Source: Rutstroemia sp. NJR-2017a BVV2
Taxonomy: Eukaryota; Ascomycota; Leotiomycetes; Helotiales; Rutstroemiaceae
NCBI GenBank assembly: GCA_002946415.1
Contig: NJPS01000013.1
Span: forward strand, 1,178,001 to 1,242,000
DNA length: 64,000 bases
Direction of reading: 5' to 3'
Shown: positions 23,410 to 35,413 of the stretch, in pieces
Layout: every line of letters begins with the position of its first letter
Numbering within the stretch: position 1 is the stretch's first letter
The notes under the pieces: model-generated
Databases searched by the model: none
What the model was told of the DNA's origin: nothing
Seen by the model: only the letters and a program-made list of their open reading frames with translations
Position numbers and translations under genes: made by a program

Positions 23410-24497
23410 AGGATGGTCTCTTTTTGGTGTAACGACTTTGTTTATGATAGATGATGAGAAGTAGTCCATGTATGTTTACGTGATTGGGATTCGGCGTTCT
23501 TGGGTGGGAGGTAAAAGAGAATTGCTCTGCTCCAGCGGGTATAAATTCATCTTATTTGATTCTTCGCTTACCTCCCTTTGCTTGCATGCACTTTAGTGGA
23601 AGAAAGCCTCAAGTGAGACCAGTTTGTAGTAGATCTATTCTTCAGGGTCCTTGGCGCTTACTGCAGTCCTTCATTGCGAGGCGTTGGGCACACATGCCGT
23701 GATCAAATAATGGAAGCTTGCAACATACCGAGACTTGAAGTACTACAAGACGACGACGACATGCGCTCTTAATACTTGGGTTCACTGGATCATGCTATTT
23801 GATTAAATTTTGATAACCCTATAGCTATCGAGGAGTTAGAGCGAATTTTTCTCGTCACCAATTCTGTCAGTTCTCCTGGAGCTGCAACTGCCGTTTTACC
23901 CCGCGTATGCTAAGTAAACCCAAGCAACTGTTTTTGATCAGACAATGCACTGTTTTTGCCTCGGCATATGGTCTCGGGACTTGACGTTGAATGCTTTTAT
24001 ATGTCATCGCATAGCTAGTGATCTCATATTCCCTTTGTTCCAAAATCTTCCATGACCAACCTCGCTCAATTATTCTGCAGAGCACCAAATGCCATGGGAC
24101 TCGGCAATCTCAGTAGCAATTTTTATGGGAGCTTTGATTTGAAAACCCTTAGCATTCCGCGCCTGGAGATCGAAAAAAGGCGCTGGTTCCGAAAAGAGGG
24201 GTGTTTATCAACGTTTCAAGACAGATGCTGTCTACTTCTTTGACCCTCGCTGACCTATGAACAATCGCAGCTCCAATGATTAGTATCGATAATGACCAAG
24301 ACCATAATTCACCTCAGATTTCCAGGCCAACGAGAGTGGCATGACGTCCTAATGAGCGTCACGCGCAGGATCGTTGCTTATTGATTTGATGATGTCGCTA
24401 ATTTCTTTGTCCCCTTTTCTTTATATGTACGAACCCCTCACACCTACCAAATGTAGACATACAAAATGGCATAGCTGCAGAAGCTGTATATTTCAAA
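23410..24497. other. Intergenic, ADK2 3' flank and transporter promoter
   Basis: No supportable gene is seen. Open frames here are short and show no domain, signal peptide or splice continuity. Confidence 0.5.
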
Positions 24498-26477
24498 ATG
24501 TTCTCACGGTTCCGCGCAAAACATACGCTTAGTCTTCGATCCATTGGGATCAAGAAACCGAAGGGGGAGGCTGGGTCTTCGGCCATTGCTATCATTGTTG
24601 GCTTGTTCGTTGCTTTTGGTGGGGTTTTATTCGGGTACGATGGCGCGAGCATGTTGCTTTGGCTGTGATAATTTCATCTGTGCTAACGCTGTGACGGTAG
24701 ATATGACACAGGCACAATCGGCGGTATAATTACCATGCGCTACTGGCTCGACACGTTCTCGACCGGCTACATCGATCCAAAGACGGGTCTTCCAGGTATC
24801 ACATCTTCGGAATCGTCATTGATCGTATCGATTCTTTCCGCAGGTACATTCTTCGGTGCTCTTTTTGCTGCACCTCTGGCCGATTTTATAGGCAGACGGC
24901 TGGCGTTGATGTTCAGTTTGGTGGTATTTTCATTCGGGGTTGCGCTGCAGACGGCGTCGACTGCTATTCCGCTGTTTACTGCGGGCAGGTTCTTCGCGGG
25001 GTTGGGGGTGGGGTTGGTTTCTATGCTAGGTGGGTTGATGGGATGATTATTTATGGTGATGGTAGCATGCTGATTTGTTGTATAGTTCCTCTTTATCAGT
25101 CAGGTTAGCTCGCTTTGAACTTGTCATCTGTGAGAAATGATTGTTTGAGTACTGATCAATATTAGAAACGGCACCTAAATGGATTAGAGGCAGTATTGGT
25201 AAGAACAAGCATTAGAAACGCATCTTCGTAGACAATGCTAACGCGAACAGTGGGAGCATATCAGCTCGCGATCACCATAGGACTACTGCTCGCAGCTGTA
25301 GTCGACAACGCAACCAAAGGTCGGAACGACTCTGGCTCTTACAGAATACCAATTGCAATCCGTAAGTTTCCATGATTAGATTCACCATAAAAATTTGCTA
25401 AAAGAAAATCCTCTACAGAATTCGCTTGGGCCCTTATTCTAGGCACCGGTCTTATATTCCTCCCCGAAACACCGCGCTACCTCATCAAGCGCGGGAGACA
25501 TGATAAAGCAGCAAAATCTCTCGGACGACTTCGTAGACTGGATATTGAAGATCCTCATCTTATCGACGAGCTCGCAGAGATCGAAGCGAATTTCAAACAT
25601 GAGCAGAGTCTGGCGCATGGTGCTTCGTATCGCCAGTTCTTCAAATGGCATACATTGGGGAAAAGGTTAGTTTATCATATCATCACTTATGTATTACTCC
25701 AATCGAAGGTGTGAGCTAACCACCACCCACAGACTTCTCACCGGCTGCCTCCTCCAAGCCCTCCAACAACTCACCGGCATCAACTTCATCTTCTACTACG
25801 GCACATCCTTCTTCGCCGCCTCGGGCATCAAACAGCCCTTCGTAACCAGCATGATCACCTCCTCCGTAAACGTCGCCTCCACCTTCCCCGGCCTCTACCT
25901 CGTCGAAGCCTGGGGCCGCCGCCGCCTCCTCCTCTTCGGCGCCATCGGCATGTTCATCTGCCAAATGATCGTCGGCTCCGTCGGCACCGCTTTCCCCGAC
26001 GGCTCGAACCCTTCCGCGCAGAAAGCCCTCGTGGCGTTTGTCTGCATCTACATCTTCTTCTTCGCCTGCTCATGGGGACCCGTCGGTTGGGTTATCCCCG
26101 GGGAAATTTTCCCGCTGGGAGTCAGGGCTAAGGGGATTAGTATGACGACGGCGAGTAATTGGGCGCTGAATTGGGCGATTGCGTATTCGACGCCGTATTT
26201 GGTGAACCCCGGACCCGGGAACGCGAATTTGCAGGCGAAGATCTTTTTTATTTGGGGAGGGTGCTGTTTGATTTGTGCGGGGTTTGTTTGGGGCTTGGTG
26301 TATGAGACGAAGGGGTGGAGTTTGGAGGAGGTGGATCGCATGTATGAGGAGTGTCGAAGGGCGTGGAGGTCGGAGAAGTGGGTGCCGGGTGAGGGGTTTG
26401 TTGGGAATAGGAATGGAGGGCTGGAGGGGGGGAAGGAGGAGAAGGTGGGGGAGGTGGAGCATAGAGAGGGGGCGTGA
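24498..26477 (+). CDS. MFS sugar transporter (hexose transporter-like)
   Basis: Seven exons, join(24498..24634, 24701..25029, 25086..25103, 25166..25198, 25251..25361, 25419..25665, 25733..26477), give 539 residues. It belongs to the sugar porter branch of the major facilitator superfamily: a 12-helix plasma membrane carrier, probably for hexoses by proton symport. Visible hallmarks are GYDTGTIGG in helix 1, ADFIGRR after helix 2, GRFFAGLGVG, the PETPRYLIKRG loop, the helix 7 motif QQLTGINFIFYYG, WGRRRLL, WGPVGWVIPGEIFPLGVRAKG, and YETKGWSLEEVD at the cytosolic end. The tail is Gly/Glu-rich. Exons 3 and 4 are only 18 and 33 nt (VPLYQS and TAPKWIRGSI), and both are needed to restore the conserved VPLYQSETAPKWIRG helix 4-5 region. 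Exact sugar specificity cannot be read from sequence. Confidence 0.93.
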
Positions 26478-26787
26478 GAGGGGATGTGGGAGCTTTTTCT
26501 TGGGACTTTCTTGTTTATGGGGTTTCATTTTAGTTTACTTGGATCTCTGGTGACGAACTGTTTGATTCTTGTGCTTGATACGTATGATTACTTCTTGATG
26601 TTGATATGCATAATCACTTCTTTATTTCTATGTACTAATAACAAGGCTGTATGTATCTGTTCTACGCGGTATAATTATTAATCCCTCTACACCTGTGCCA
26701 GCCATCTATGGTTCCAACACAGACTTGTCACAGTGGGAATTCATGTTGTGTGATCATATCTCTGATAGTCTGCTACATTAACTCCAC
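26478..26787. other. Short convergent intergenic stretch
   Basis: This lies between the transporter (plus) and P450 (minus) 3' ends. It is AT-rich with no gene, and should contain both terminators. Confidence 0.5.
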
Positions 26788-28345
26788 CTATTTCTCCAAA
26801 TGCTCAACCCTTACAAGTTCAACATCAAGCGGATCCTTATCCCAAGTCCAAAAAATCTTCTGCTCCATCCAATCCCGCAACTTCCTCCCTTCAGGAACCC
26901 GGATATCGAAGCTCCAAACCAGTCGCGAAAGAATAAGCCGCATCTCCATCCACGCGAGCGGCTGGCCGATACAATTGTGCGGGCCGAGAGAAAATGGATG
27001 GAACAGGTTTTTCGCATCAGCTTGTTTGTTGATATTTCCAGAACCGTCTAACCATCGCTCGGGGATAAATTCATCTGGTGAGGTAAAGTGGGCGGAGGAA
27101 TGGAATAAAGTCCAGCATGCTACGGAAACGGTTGTGCCGCCGGGAATGAAGTGCCCGGCGATTGTGGCGCCTCCGGGAGGGACTTCGCGTCGTAGACTGT
27201 CGGGGAGGGGAGGTGACATTCGTAGGGACTCGTTGAGTACTGCCGTGAGATACGGTAGGGAAGTTGTGGAGTCGTTAGTTATTTGCTCTTCGGTGGTGAA
27301 GGTTGTGCGGATTTCTCTCTGCAAAGTCTCTAAACACTTGGGATTCTCCAGTAAAAAGTGAATCGCTGCGGTCAGAGTAGTCGTCAAAGTCTCGCTGCCT
27401 GCCACAATCACAGCCATGGAGTTCATCTCTATTTCACCCGTCGAAAGACCCGTCTCTGGAGAAGATCTGTTGTGATCGATGACATGAGACATAATATCCC
27501 GACAATCGACGTCGTGCTGAAGTCGGTCTTGAACTTTGAGATGCCCGGTTTCGAGGGCTTGACGTAGATCTCGGAGAGCGGAAGCTGGGGTAATCTTCAT
27601 GAGGATGGTGTGGAGGAGAGGATAGTATTTGATGGAGTTTGCAATAAGCACGGCTTTGAAATGAAGAACTACTCTGATCCACGGATGATAGGAGCTCTCT
27701 TGGAGACAATTGAATGATGAGCCCCAGCCTAGGTCTCCGATGATGTCGAATGTGGTGAAGTTCAACCATTGCACTAGATCAACAGTACGGTCGACAGCAA
27801 TAGCTTCGTTCAGCCGACTGATCAAGAGATCTATGTATCGCTTCACAGTCGGTTCGTGGCTCTTGGTGGCTCGGTCTGAGAATGCTGGCTGGAAAACTTT
27901 TCGGAATCGAGCGTGATCAGCGGCGTTAGCGGTGATGAAGTTGTGTGCCTCGACACCTGGTGGTCTGGAGCTCCAGATTTTGGGGCGGAGAAACTGCTTT
28001 GGCAAATAGATATCTTTCCATGCTTGAGGGTCCGTGAAGGAGAGTTCGTCGGGAGCAACGCGTAGAACTGCACCATATTCGTCGTGCAAGCTCTTGATGC
28101 GGTAAGGAAGCCTCCCAGAAAGCATCGTGTAGATAAACGGGACTCGCGATACAATCCATGTAGGGCTTCCACCGAACTTTGACAAGGGATGGAAAAAGGT
28201 GTTGAACACCACAACGGTGGTAATGTACTAGCAAGAAAATCAGTATGCATTCTGGTTTGAAGTCGGATGATGGTGTTGTCGATCTTACGCCCAAAACCGA
28301 TATTAAAAACGCATTCCACAGGCTCCAGTAGGTTAGATTTTCCAT
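26788..28345 (-). CDS. Cytochrome P450 monooxygenase
   Basis: Two exons, complement(join(26788..28227, 28289..28345)), give 498 residues. It is a membrane-anchored microsomal P450 with an N-terminal hydrophobic helix (WNAFLISVLGYITTVVVF), a hinge (HPLSKFGG), the I-helix AGSET (295-299), the K-helix ESLR (352-355), PERW (408-411) and the heme loop FSLGPHNCIG (431-440) with Cys438 as the heme ligand. In the consensus FxxGxRxCxG the Arg is His436 here. Overall style resembles fungal E-class P450s such as the isotrichodermin hydroxylase group, but the substrate is unknown. The first intron (donor GTAAGA, acceptor TGCTAG) joins codon 19 to Tyr20 and completes the anchor helix. It is divergent from the phosphoketolase 1.8 kb away. 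Confidence 0.92.
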
Positions 28346-30142
28346 TTTGCTACAGGAGACGCCGATAGGAGAAAGCGAGAACGAGGAAAAAGTTGGCGGA
28401 AACGGTGATGCGAATTCTCTCAGAATGAAATATGATGAAGTACGTGATGGGCTGCGCCGCATACATGCTGTAATGTTTGTAATGTTTGTAATGTTGTTCC
28501 AACAGTGAGATTCAGCCAGCCCCACCAGTACTACTGGCCCTCGACAATTCTATCATATTTCCTCTTCTTATGTTTAATTAGTAGCAATCATGATTATTCG
28601 GGTAATTGAGACTGCGTGCACCAACAGTGAAGACTGGGAAGTAATGGAACCTAGGGAGGACTGTAGTATGGAGAGTCGAAGCTGCGAAGACTAGACTGCA
28701 AGCCAAACATATCTGGTGTCTTGTACAGGAAAAATTATAACTAGTTGAAGTATCCAGCAGTTGTGACGACTGCGCTCGCTTGGGCCTGGATGAAGGGACT
28801 CAAATCTAGGTTCAGTGTGAAGTATCAACGACAGAAATAACTACAGAGGAGGACAGTAGATCTTTTTATAGACTCTGGCCCTGAGCTGCTAACCCTAAGG
28901 GATCATGCAACTCTGCCCACTAAGTGGTATAGGTGCGATACAACCTGAATTGTGTAGATGTACGGAAGAGAATATATACCGAAAGGTTGGTTATATTTGC
29001 TCAAAAGGTTCTATCAAATTGAAAATTTGAGACTCTACTATAATATCAAGTTTATTAGATAGTTGAAGCTTTAGCTAATACAAATCTCATTAATTAGATT
29101 TGTTATAGATTTTCTCAGCTGCTCTAACAAATGATCCAAATCATGGTCTTTTTGATATAGTGAAATGGTTATGCAAGTTATGCAAATTATGCAAATTATG
29201 AAATTACTTACTAGCTTCGAGCCTTACTAAGCTGTGTCTGGATCTCCCTCACTCTTCCTTCCCGTCTTCGAAGTATCGCCGCCATGAACATATCATCGTT
29301 CAACGTCCATCGTCCGTCGTGCCAGTATGTACCACAATCAGACCACTTTTGCCTCCCGCAAAGCCCAACGGCAGGCTTCAGCCACACATACATAGTGAAT
29401 GGCTTCCTGGACCCTTTCATCGAGATCTATCCATAACACGTGGTGTCATCATCAGCTCATTTTTTATGCGTCGGTTTCCGGAAAGCATAGGAGCGAAAAC
29501 CCCCGCCAATCTTTCACATGTGTAACAAAGAACAAGACATACAGTCAGTGCTCGGCGCGCTCAATAACGAACAAACTTGGTTCGGGTGCTGCAGGCGCAT
29601 ATGCATATAGGGGAGAACCAAAAACCACAACCACAACCATGGATTTGCACTATTATCATCAGCTCATTTTTGCAGCTGTTGACGTTTTACTGGTCCCTGC
29701 AATTGAAGGTTTTCCTTTTTACCCGGATACCGACTCGGTTACGGCGGGGTAAGGGAATGAGGCTGGTGAGTTTTGCAAGGAGTGCTTGAGTGAATTGAAG
29801 GGAAATTGTCAGGCCACTTTTGACCATGCCATTGCTGTTTTTTTTTGGCTGCTGTAGGGAGCTGACGGTGTAGCGAGATTGGTATGGGTAGGTAGAGGTA
29901 CGGGTAGAGGCAGAGGGAAGTGAATAAAAGGATGTGCGTTCCCATGTTTGCGGAATGTTGTTTTTCTTTCAATCGCACTCGCCTCGATCTTGGACAAAAT
30001 CACTACAGATACAACAAGTGGGAAAAGATCTCTACAACGTTCTCAATCATTGTCTTGACCAGGCAAAGCAACTTCGATTACTCCTATACTCTTCCATCAA
30101 CAAACAAATCTTCGAAAATCAGCATCCCTAAGATACTTCATC
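28346..30142. other. Divergent intergenic region with an AT-rich island
   Basis: This lies between the starts of the P450 (minus) and phosphoketolase (plus). No gene is seen. The segment 28981-29220 drops to about 28 percent GC by my count and contains short inverted and direct repeats (TTATGCAA repeats at about 29167-29200). Confidence 0.5.
28981..29220. repeat. AT-rich island with imperfect inverted repeat
   Basis: GC content is about 28 percent over 240 bp. An imperfect inverted repeat has 13-bp arms at 29075-29087 and 29096-29108 around an 8-bp AT spacer, and a separate 6-bp hairpin lies near 29017. It may be a decayed repeat element, but no open frame or terminal repeat pair proves that. 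Confidence 0.45.
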
Positions 30143-32656
30143 ATGGCTCCGGCTTCAGATGAAGTTGGCACCGAAAGCATCTCTTGTTTTGGGATTGCAA
30201 GAGCAACTGTCACCGAAAAACCCCTATCACCCGAAGAAATCAAGAAATATGATGCTTATTTCAGCGCCAGCTTGTATCTGTGTTTGGGTATGATTTACCT
30301 AAAGGAGAACCCTCTTCTTAGACAACCGCTTGCGAAAGAACATCTGAAAGCTCGTATTTTGGGCCATTGGGGTTCCGATGCTGGGCAATCTTTTACTTGG
30401 CTGCATTTTAATCGACTTATCAAAAAGTATGATTTGAATTCGCTGTTTGTAAGTTTGTCTTTCTCGCCATTTACACGTTTACCGAGCTTCTTTCTGGCAT
30501 TACTAACATTACTTTAGATCTCTGGACCAGGGCATGGAGCACCAGCTGTACTTGCAAATGCCTACCTTGAAGGCACCTATTCAGAAGTATATCCGGATAA
30601 GACTGAAGATGAAGAGGGCATGCAGAAGTTCTTCAAGCAATTCTCCTTCCCAGGAGGCATTGGTTCTCATGCTACTCCCGAGACTCCAGGTAGTATCCAT
30701 GAGGGAGGTGAATTAGGATACTCAATCTCCCACGCCTTTGGCACTGTTTACGATAACCCCGATCTCATCACCCTGACGATGGTCGGAGACGGTGAGGCTG
30801 AGACCGGACCTTTGGCGACCGCCTGGCATTCAACCAAGTTTCTCAATCCTATCGTTGACGGTGCTGTTCTCCCCGTGTTACATCTCAACGGTTACAAAAT
30901 CAACAACCCTACTATTCTTTCCAGAATCAGCCACCGGGAGTTAAAGGCCTTGTTTGTCGGTTATGGTTGGACACCATATTTCGTAGAGGGAAGCGACTTA
31001 GAGAGTATGCACCAGGCTATGGCGGCCACTTTGGAACATTGCGTGAATGAGATCCGTAAGTACCAGAAACAAGCACGGGAATCAGGAAAGCCTTTCCGTC
31101 CACATTGGCCTATGATTGTGCTTCGAAGTCCTAAGGGTTGGACTGGTCCCCGAAAGCTCGACGACAAGTTATTGGAGGGCTTCTGGCGCGCTCATCAAGT
31201 TCCAATCCCAGATGCTGGAACGAATGACGCCCATCTTAAAACTCTCGAGTCATGGATGCGCAGTTATAAGCCTGACGAGGTCTTCGACAAGGAGGGTAAA
31301 TTGATACCTGAATTGAGAGAACTTGCTCCTGATGGAAACGCTCGTATGAGTGCGAACCCGGTTGGAAACGGTGGATTACTTCGCAAACCTCTCAAAATCC
31401 CAGACTTCCGCAAATACGCATTTGAGAATGTCAATCCTGGAGTTACCTGTCTTCCAAGTATGTCCAACATGGCTAAACTTCTTCGGGACGTTGTTGCGAA
31501 GAACATGCATACTTTCAGAGTTTTCGGACCTGATGAGACGGAGTCAAATAAGCTTGGGGAGATCTACAAGGCTGGAAAGAAGGTTTGGATGGCTGAAACC
31601 ATCGAAGATGATGAGGATGGTGGAAATTTGGCGTTCGATGGCAGAGTGATGGAGATGCTTAGTGAGCATACTTGCGAGGGATGGCTAGAAGGATATATCC
31701 TATCCGGTCGCCATGGCCTCCTCAACAGCTACGAGCCATTCGTCCACGTGATCGACTCCATGGTCAATCAACACTGCAAATGGATCGAAAAATGCAACGA
31801 AATCGAATGGCGTGTCAAGGTCTCCTCCCTCAACATCCTACTTACCGCAACTGTCTGGCGCCAAAGCCACAACGGCTTCTCCCACGAAGATCCCGGCTTC
31901 CTCGACGTCATCGCTAACAAAAGTCCCGAAGTCGTGCGTATCTACCTTCCCCCCGACGGTAACTGTCTGCTCTCCGTCACCGACCACTGTCTGCGCAGCA
32001 CCAACTACGTCAACTGTATCGTCGCGGACAAACAAGACCATCTGCAGTATCTCTCCATGAACGACGCCATCGCACACTGCACCAAGGGCCTCGGTATCTG
32101 GGACTGGGCCTCCAATGACCAGGGTTTCGAACCCGACGTCGTAATGGCTTCATGTGGTGATGTCGCTACGCTGGAATCACTGGCCGGCACCGCACTCTTG
32201 CGCGAATACCTCCCGGAACTCAAAGTCCGCTTCGTGAACGTCGTCGACTTGTTCAAACTCATCCATCAATCTGACCATCCTCACGGTCTCAAAGACACAG
32301 AGTGGGCATCCCTCTTCACGTCCGACCGACCAATTATCTTCAATTTCCACAGCTACCCATGGCTCATCCACCGATTGACGTACAAGAGACCCGGGCAAGG
32401 CAATATCCATGTCAGAGGTTACAGGGAGAAGGGCAATATTGATACTCCGCTGGAGTTGGCCATTCGCAATCAAACCGATCGGTATAGTTTGGCCATGGAC
32501 GCAATTGATAGGGTAGGGGATCGGCTCGGAAACAGAGGTGCGGGAGTGAGGGAGAAGTTACTGAATATGCAGATTCGTGCGAGGGGTGAGGCGTTTGAGA
32601 TGGGCGTGGATCCGGTAGCGGTGAGGGATTGGAGATGGCCTTATCCGAGGGAGTAG
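30143..32656 (+). CDS. xfp: Xylulose-5-phosphate/fructose-6-phosphate phosphoketolase
   Basis: Two exons, join(30143..30448, 30518..32656), give 814 residues, the normal length of the family. This thiamine diphosphate enzyme splits xylulose 5-phosphate (or fructose 6-phosphate) with phosphate into acetyl phosphate and glyceraldehyde 3-phosphate (or erythrose 4-phosphate) in the cytosol. Signatures are GHWGSD near the N-terminus, SGPGHGAP (from 104), EGGELGY (164-170, signature 1), and the GTVYDNP...GDGEAE stretch ending at about 197 (signature 2 and the cofactor-binding GDG). Later blocks include LRSPKGWTGP, EGWLEGYILSGRHG, GFSHEDPGFLD, LPPDGNCLL and the C-terminal RDWRWP. The intron (GTAAGT to TTTAG) is phase 0 and joins LF to ISGPGHG. 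The acetate kinase that would use acetyl phosphate is not in the window. A role in pentose use is inferred. Confidence 0.96.
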
Positions 32657-33615
32657 AGGGTACTAGTAGGTAATGGCAAGAGGGTTGAGGAGTAGGGAAG
32701 GTATTACTGGCAGGGGGGATTTGGACATTTGACGGTTCTGAGGTCTGATTCTCTTTTTGTTATGCTTTTCCTTGGTGGGGATTTTTCAGCTTTGGAGTGA
32801 ATGGGAGATGAAAATCTCGGGATTATGACTAGAGAATATGAACTGTTCAGTATCAGACCTATCAATCACGTTGCATCATATCATGAAGTGAAAAACAGCT
32901 CTTGGAGAAAGGTGGAATGAGATATATTTCCGTAATGCCCGGGAAATTTACGATTAGACCTAGTTTTACCAGTGATATGTCATGGACCAACAGTTTGGTA
33001 ATCTCGCAGATCAAGCTTTAAATGCAATGATACTGCGTTGGTAGGTTAGGAATGAGTGGTTGGCAAGAGACCAACTGTTAGAACGGATGGTTTAGCTGCA
33101 CTCGCATAGACCTCGGTATGTTGGTGGAAAACATGAGTCTGATCAGTTATTATGCTAAACAGGTTGCCTCGAGGTTGATAACTTCTGTGGGCTCGCTGTA
33201 TTTGGAGCCACACCCTTATCTTCAGGCCATACAGAGGTTGGATGGGTAAGTAATGTAAGACACGCTAAGTGGGTTTTTAGTGCAAACAGGGGTAATTATC
33301 GCTGTTATAATCTAGCAGCTCCCTCAAGAAAAGTAGATTAGTCGTAAAATAGCCAATCAAATAGAATAATTTAGAAAAGTAAGATCTTACAATACTTTAT
33401 ACACCTAGAGTTTCCCAAACAAATTTTCAAGTAGCCTCATGATTTTATTGGCCTAAGCCCCTGCAAGTAGACCTCACTAAGCTTAATTTTGGTGAGTCTT
33501 ACAATACTTATGCCTCCAACCTTCCTATATATCACGGGGATTCTGCATAGCTTTCCTGTCATCCACTGTCAGGTCACCGAGTTAACTCTTTTCAATAACT
33601 CCAGATGGTACAACT
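32657..33615. other. AT-rich intergenic stretch
   Basis: This separates the phosphoketolase from the second P450. No gene is seen. It contains a 13-bp direct repeat (33385-33397 and 33497-33509) and a 12-bp perfect palindrome (33379-33390), so the right half is AT-rich and repeat-bearing. Confidence 0.5.
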
Positions 33616-35413
33616 ATGGTCTCTACTCTCTTATTCTCTACGATCGCAGTCGCAAGTTCTTTTCTCTTTTTCCAATATCGGAATCTTCAGCGGCATATCG
33701 CGGAAGCCAAAAAGTCAGGCTTTAAATATGCCATTTCCCCGTAAGTTCTAATCTCTACTACATGAGACTTTCACGTTAAGAAAGTTGTATCTAGGGTATA
33801 CTTCCAATCCATACCATGGATTATCCTCCAGAATATCTTTATCCCGATCCTCTCTAGACTTCCTACCACTTGGACTCAGTCATGGCTCCCGCTCTCTAAA
33901 TGGGGCGAGACCTGGCACGAAGGCTATCAGCCCTTCAGGAGAATGGGCGATGATACGATAATGATAGTATCTGCCGGGGGTAACATCCTCTGGACATGCG
34001 ATCCTCAAGTCATCATGCAGGTGTCCACCCGCCGCAACGATTTTGTCAAGCCAACCGAAATGCTTAACATCCTCAACATCTACGGGCCAACCATTACAGC
34101 TGCTGAAGGCGAAGAGCATCGCATCTTCAAGAAGGTCGCTTCGCCTTCTTTTAACGACAAAAATTTTCAGTCTGTTTGGACCGGCGCTATTGAGCAAACG
34201 GAGATGATGACGCAAGAATGGCTTGACAACGGCGGCTCGGTCACTAACCTCACTGACTGTGCTGCAAAGCTTGCTTTGCATATCATCAGTAAGGTGTTCT
34301 TTGGAAAGAGAATGATGTGGACAGATGATGATACAAAACCCGGCCCTGGGCACTCCTTAACTTATGGACGCGCTATAAGTGCCGTCTTCAAGTACCACAA
34401 TACTATCTTTCTAACTCCCCGACCAATTCTTAGTAAGTCGTACTCATTTCCCCACGCTGTCGTATACGCTAAGTTGTGAAGACTATTCTCCCATGAAGAT
34501 TCATAAACTTGCGAGAGAAGCTTTCGTGGAATGGGGCAAATACATGGAAGAGATGCGGGACAGCACCGCTAAACATCTTCAAACTCATGGTCTGAAAGAA
34601 GACGGGACTCTCCTGGAACATTTTGTAAAGGCCGGTACTCCAGGACTCAACAGTGCAGATTTGGCGATCTCTGAACCCGCGGTTCTAGGCAACATTTTCT
34701 GTTTCATTCTTGCTGGCCACGAAACTAGCGCCAACATTTTCACATATGCCGTAATGCTCCTAGCATGTCGGCCCAAGTATCAACTGTCTTTACAAGCCGA
34801 AGTTGATACCCTCATGGGTGGTCGTAAACCTCACGAGTGGTCCTACAAAGAGGATTTCTCCAAGCTCATGCATGGCCGTGTCGGGGCGCTGATGAAAGAA
34901 ACACTTCGACTCTACTCCGCTCTTCCCTTCATACCCAAAGTCAACAAAAACAACGAGCAGCCCCTGCAAATCGGCAACAAAACCCATATCCTGCCCCGCG
35001 ACACGCTCATAATGATCAACACAAGCGCTACCCATCGCAACCCCAAATACTGGTCAGAGATTCAGAAAACAGCTGGAGACGGCCCCCCATATCCATTATC
35101 CGATTTCCATCCCGAACGCTGGCTCCAATTATCGGATTCGAAAAGTTATCACAATCTGCCCCAAGGGGCTTACGTTCCGTTCTCTGAAGGCTATCGTGAT
35201 TGTCCAGGGCAGCGATTCGCTCAGGCGGAATTCTGCGCGGCGATTGCGAGATTGTTTAGTGAGTTTAGTTTGGAACTGGTGTGTAGACCTGGAGAAGACT
35301 ATGCGACGACTCTTGGGAGGGTGGAACAGCAAATGTCGAGTGGTACGATATTCGAGATGGGGTTAAAAATGAAAGAGTCGGTGCCGTTGAAGATGGTTAG
35401 AAGGAGAGCTTAA
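33616..35413 (+). CDS. Cytochrome P450 monooxygenase (second)
   Basis: Three exons, join(33616..33740, 33795..34432, 34482..35413), give 564 residues. An N-terminal hydrophobic helix (MVSTLLFSTIAVASSFLFF) anchors it to the ER. The I-helix AGHET is at 332-336, the K-helix ETLR at 394-397, PERW at 465-468, and the heme loop FSEGYRDCPG at 488-497 with Cys495 as heme ligand. All consensus residues are kept. A PFIPK segment follows the K-helix. Its style differs from the first P450, so the pair is not a recent duplication. The first exon is supported by a GTAAGT donor and by joining CC to G GTA (Pro-Val). The third exon joins A to AC TAT (Asn255). I chose the second of two close ATGs because only it is in frame. 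Substrate is unknown. Confidence 0.9.

Noticed and set aside
24498..35413. Possible secondary-metabolite cluster (transporter, two P450s, phosphoketolase)
   Set aside because: No polyketide synthase, peptide synthetase, terpene cyclase or pathway regulator is present, and the two P450s are dissimilar.
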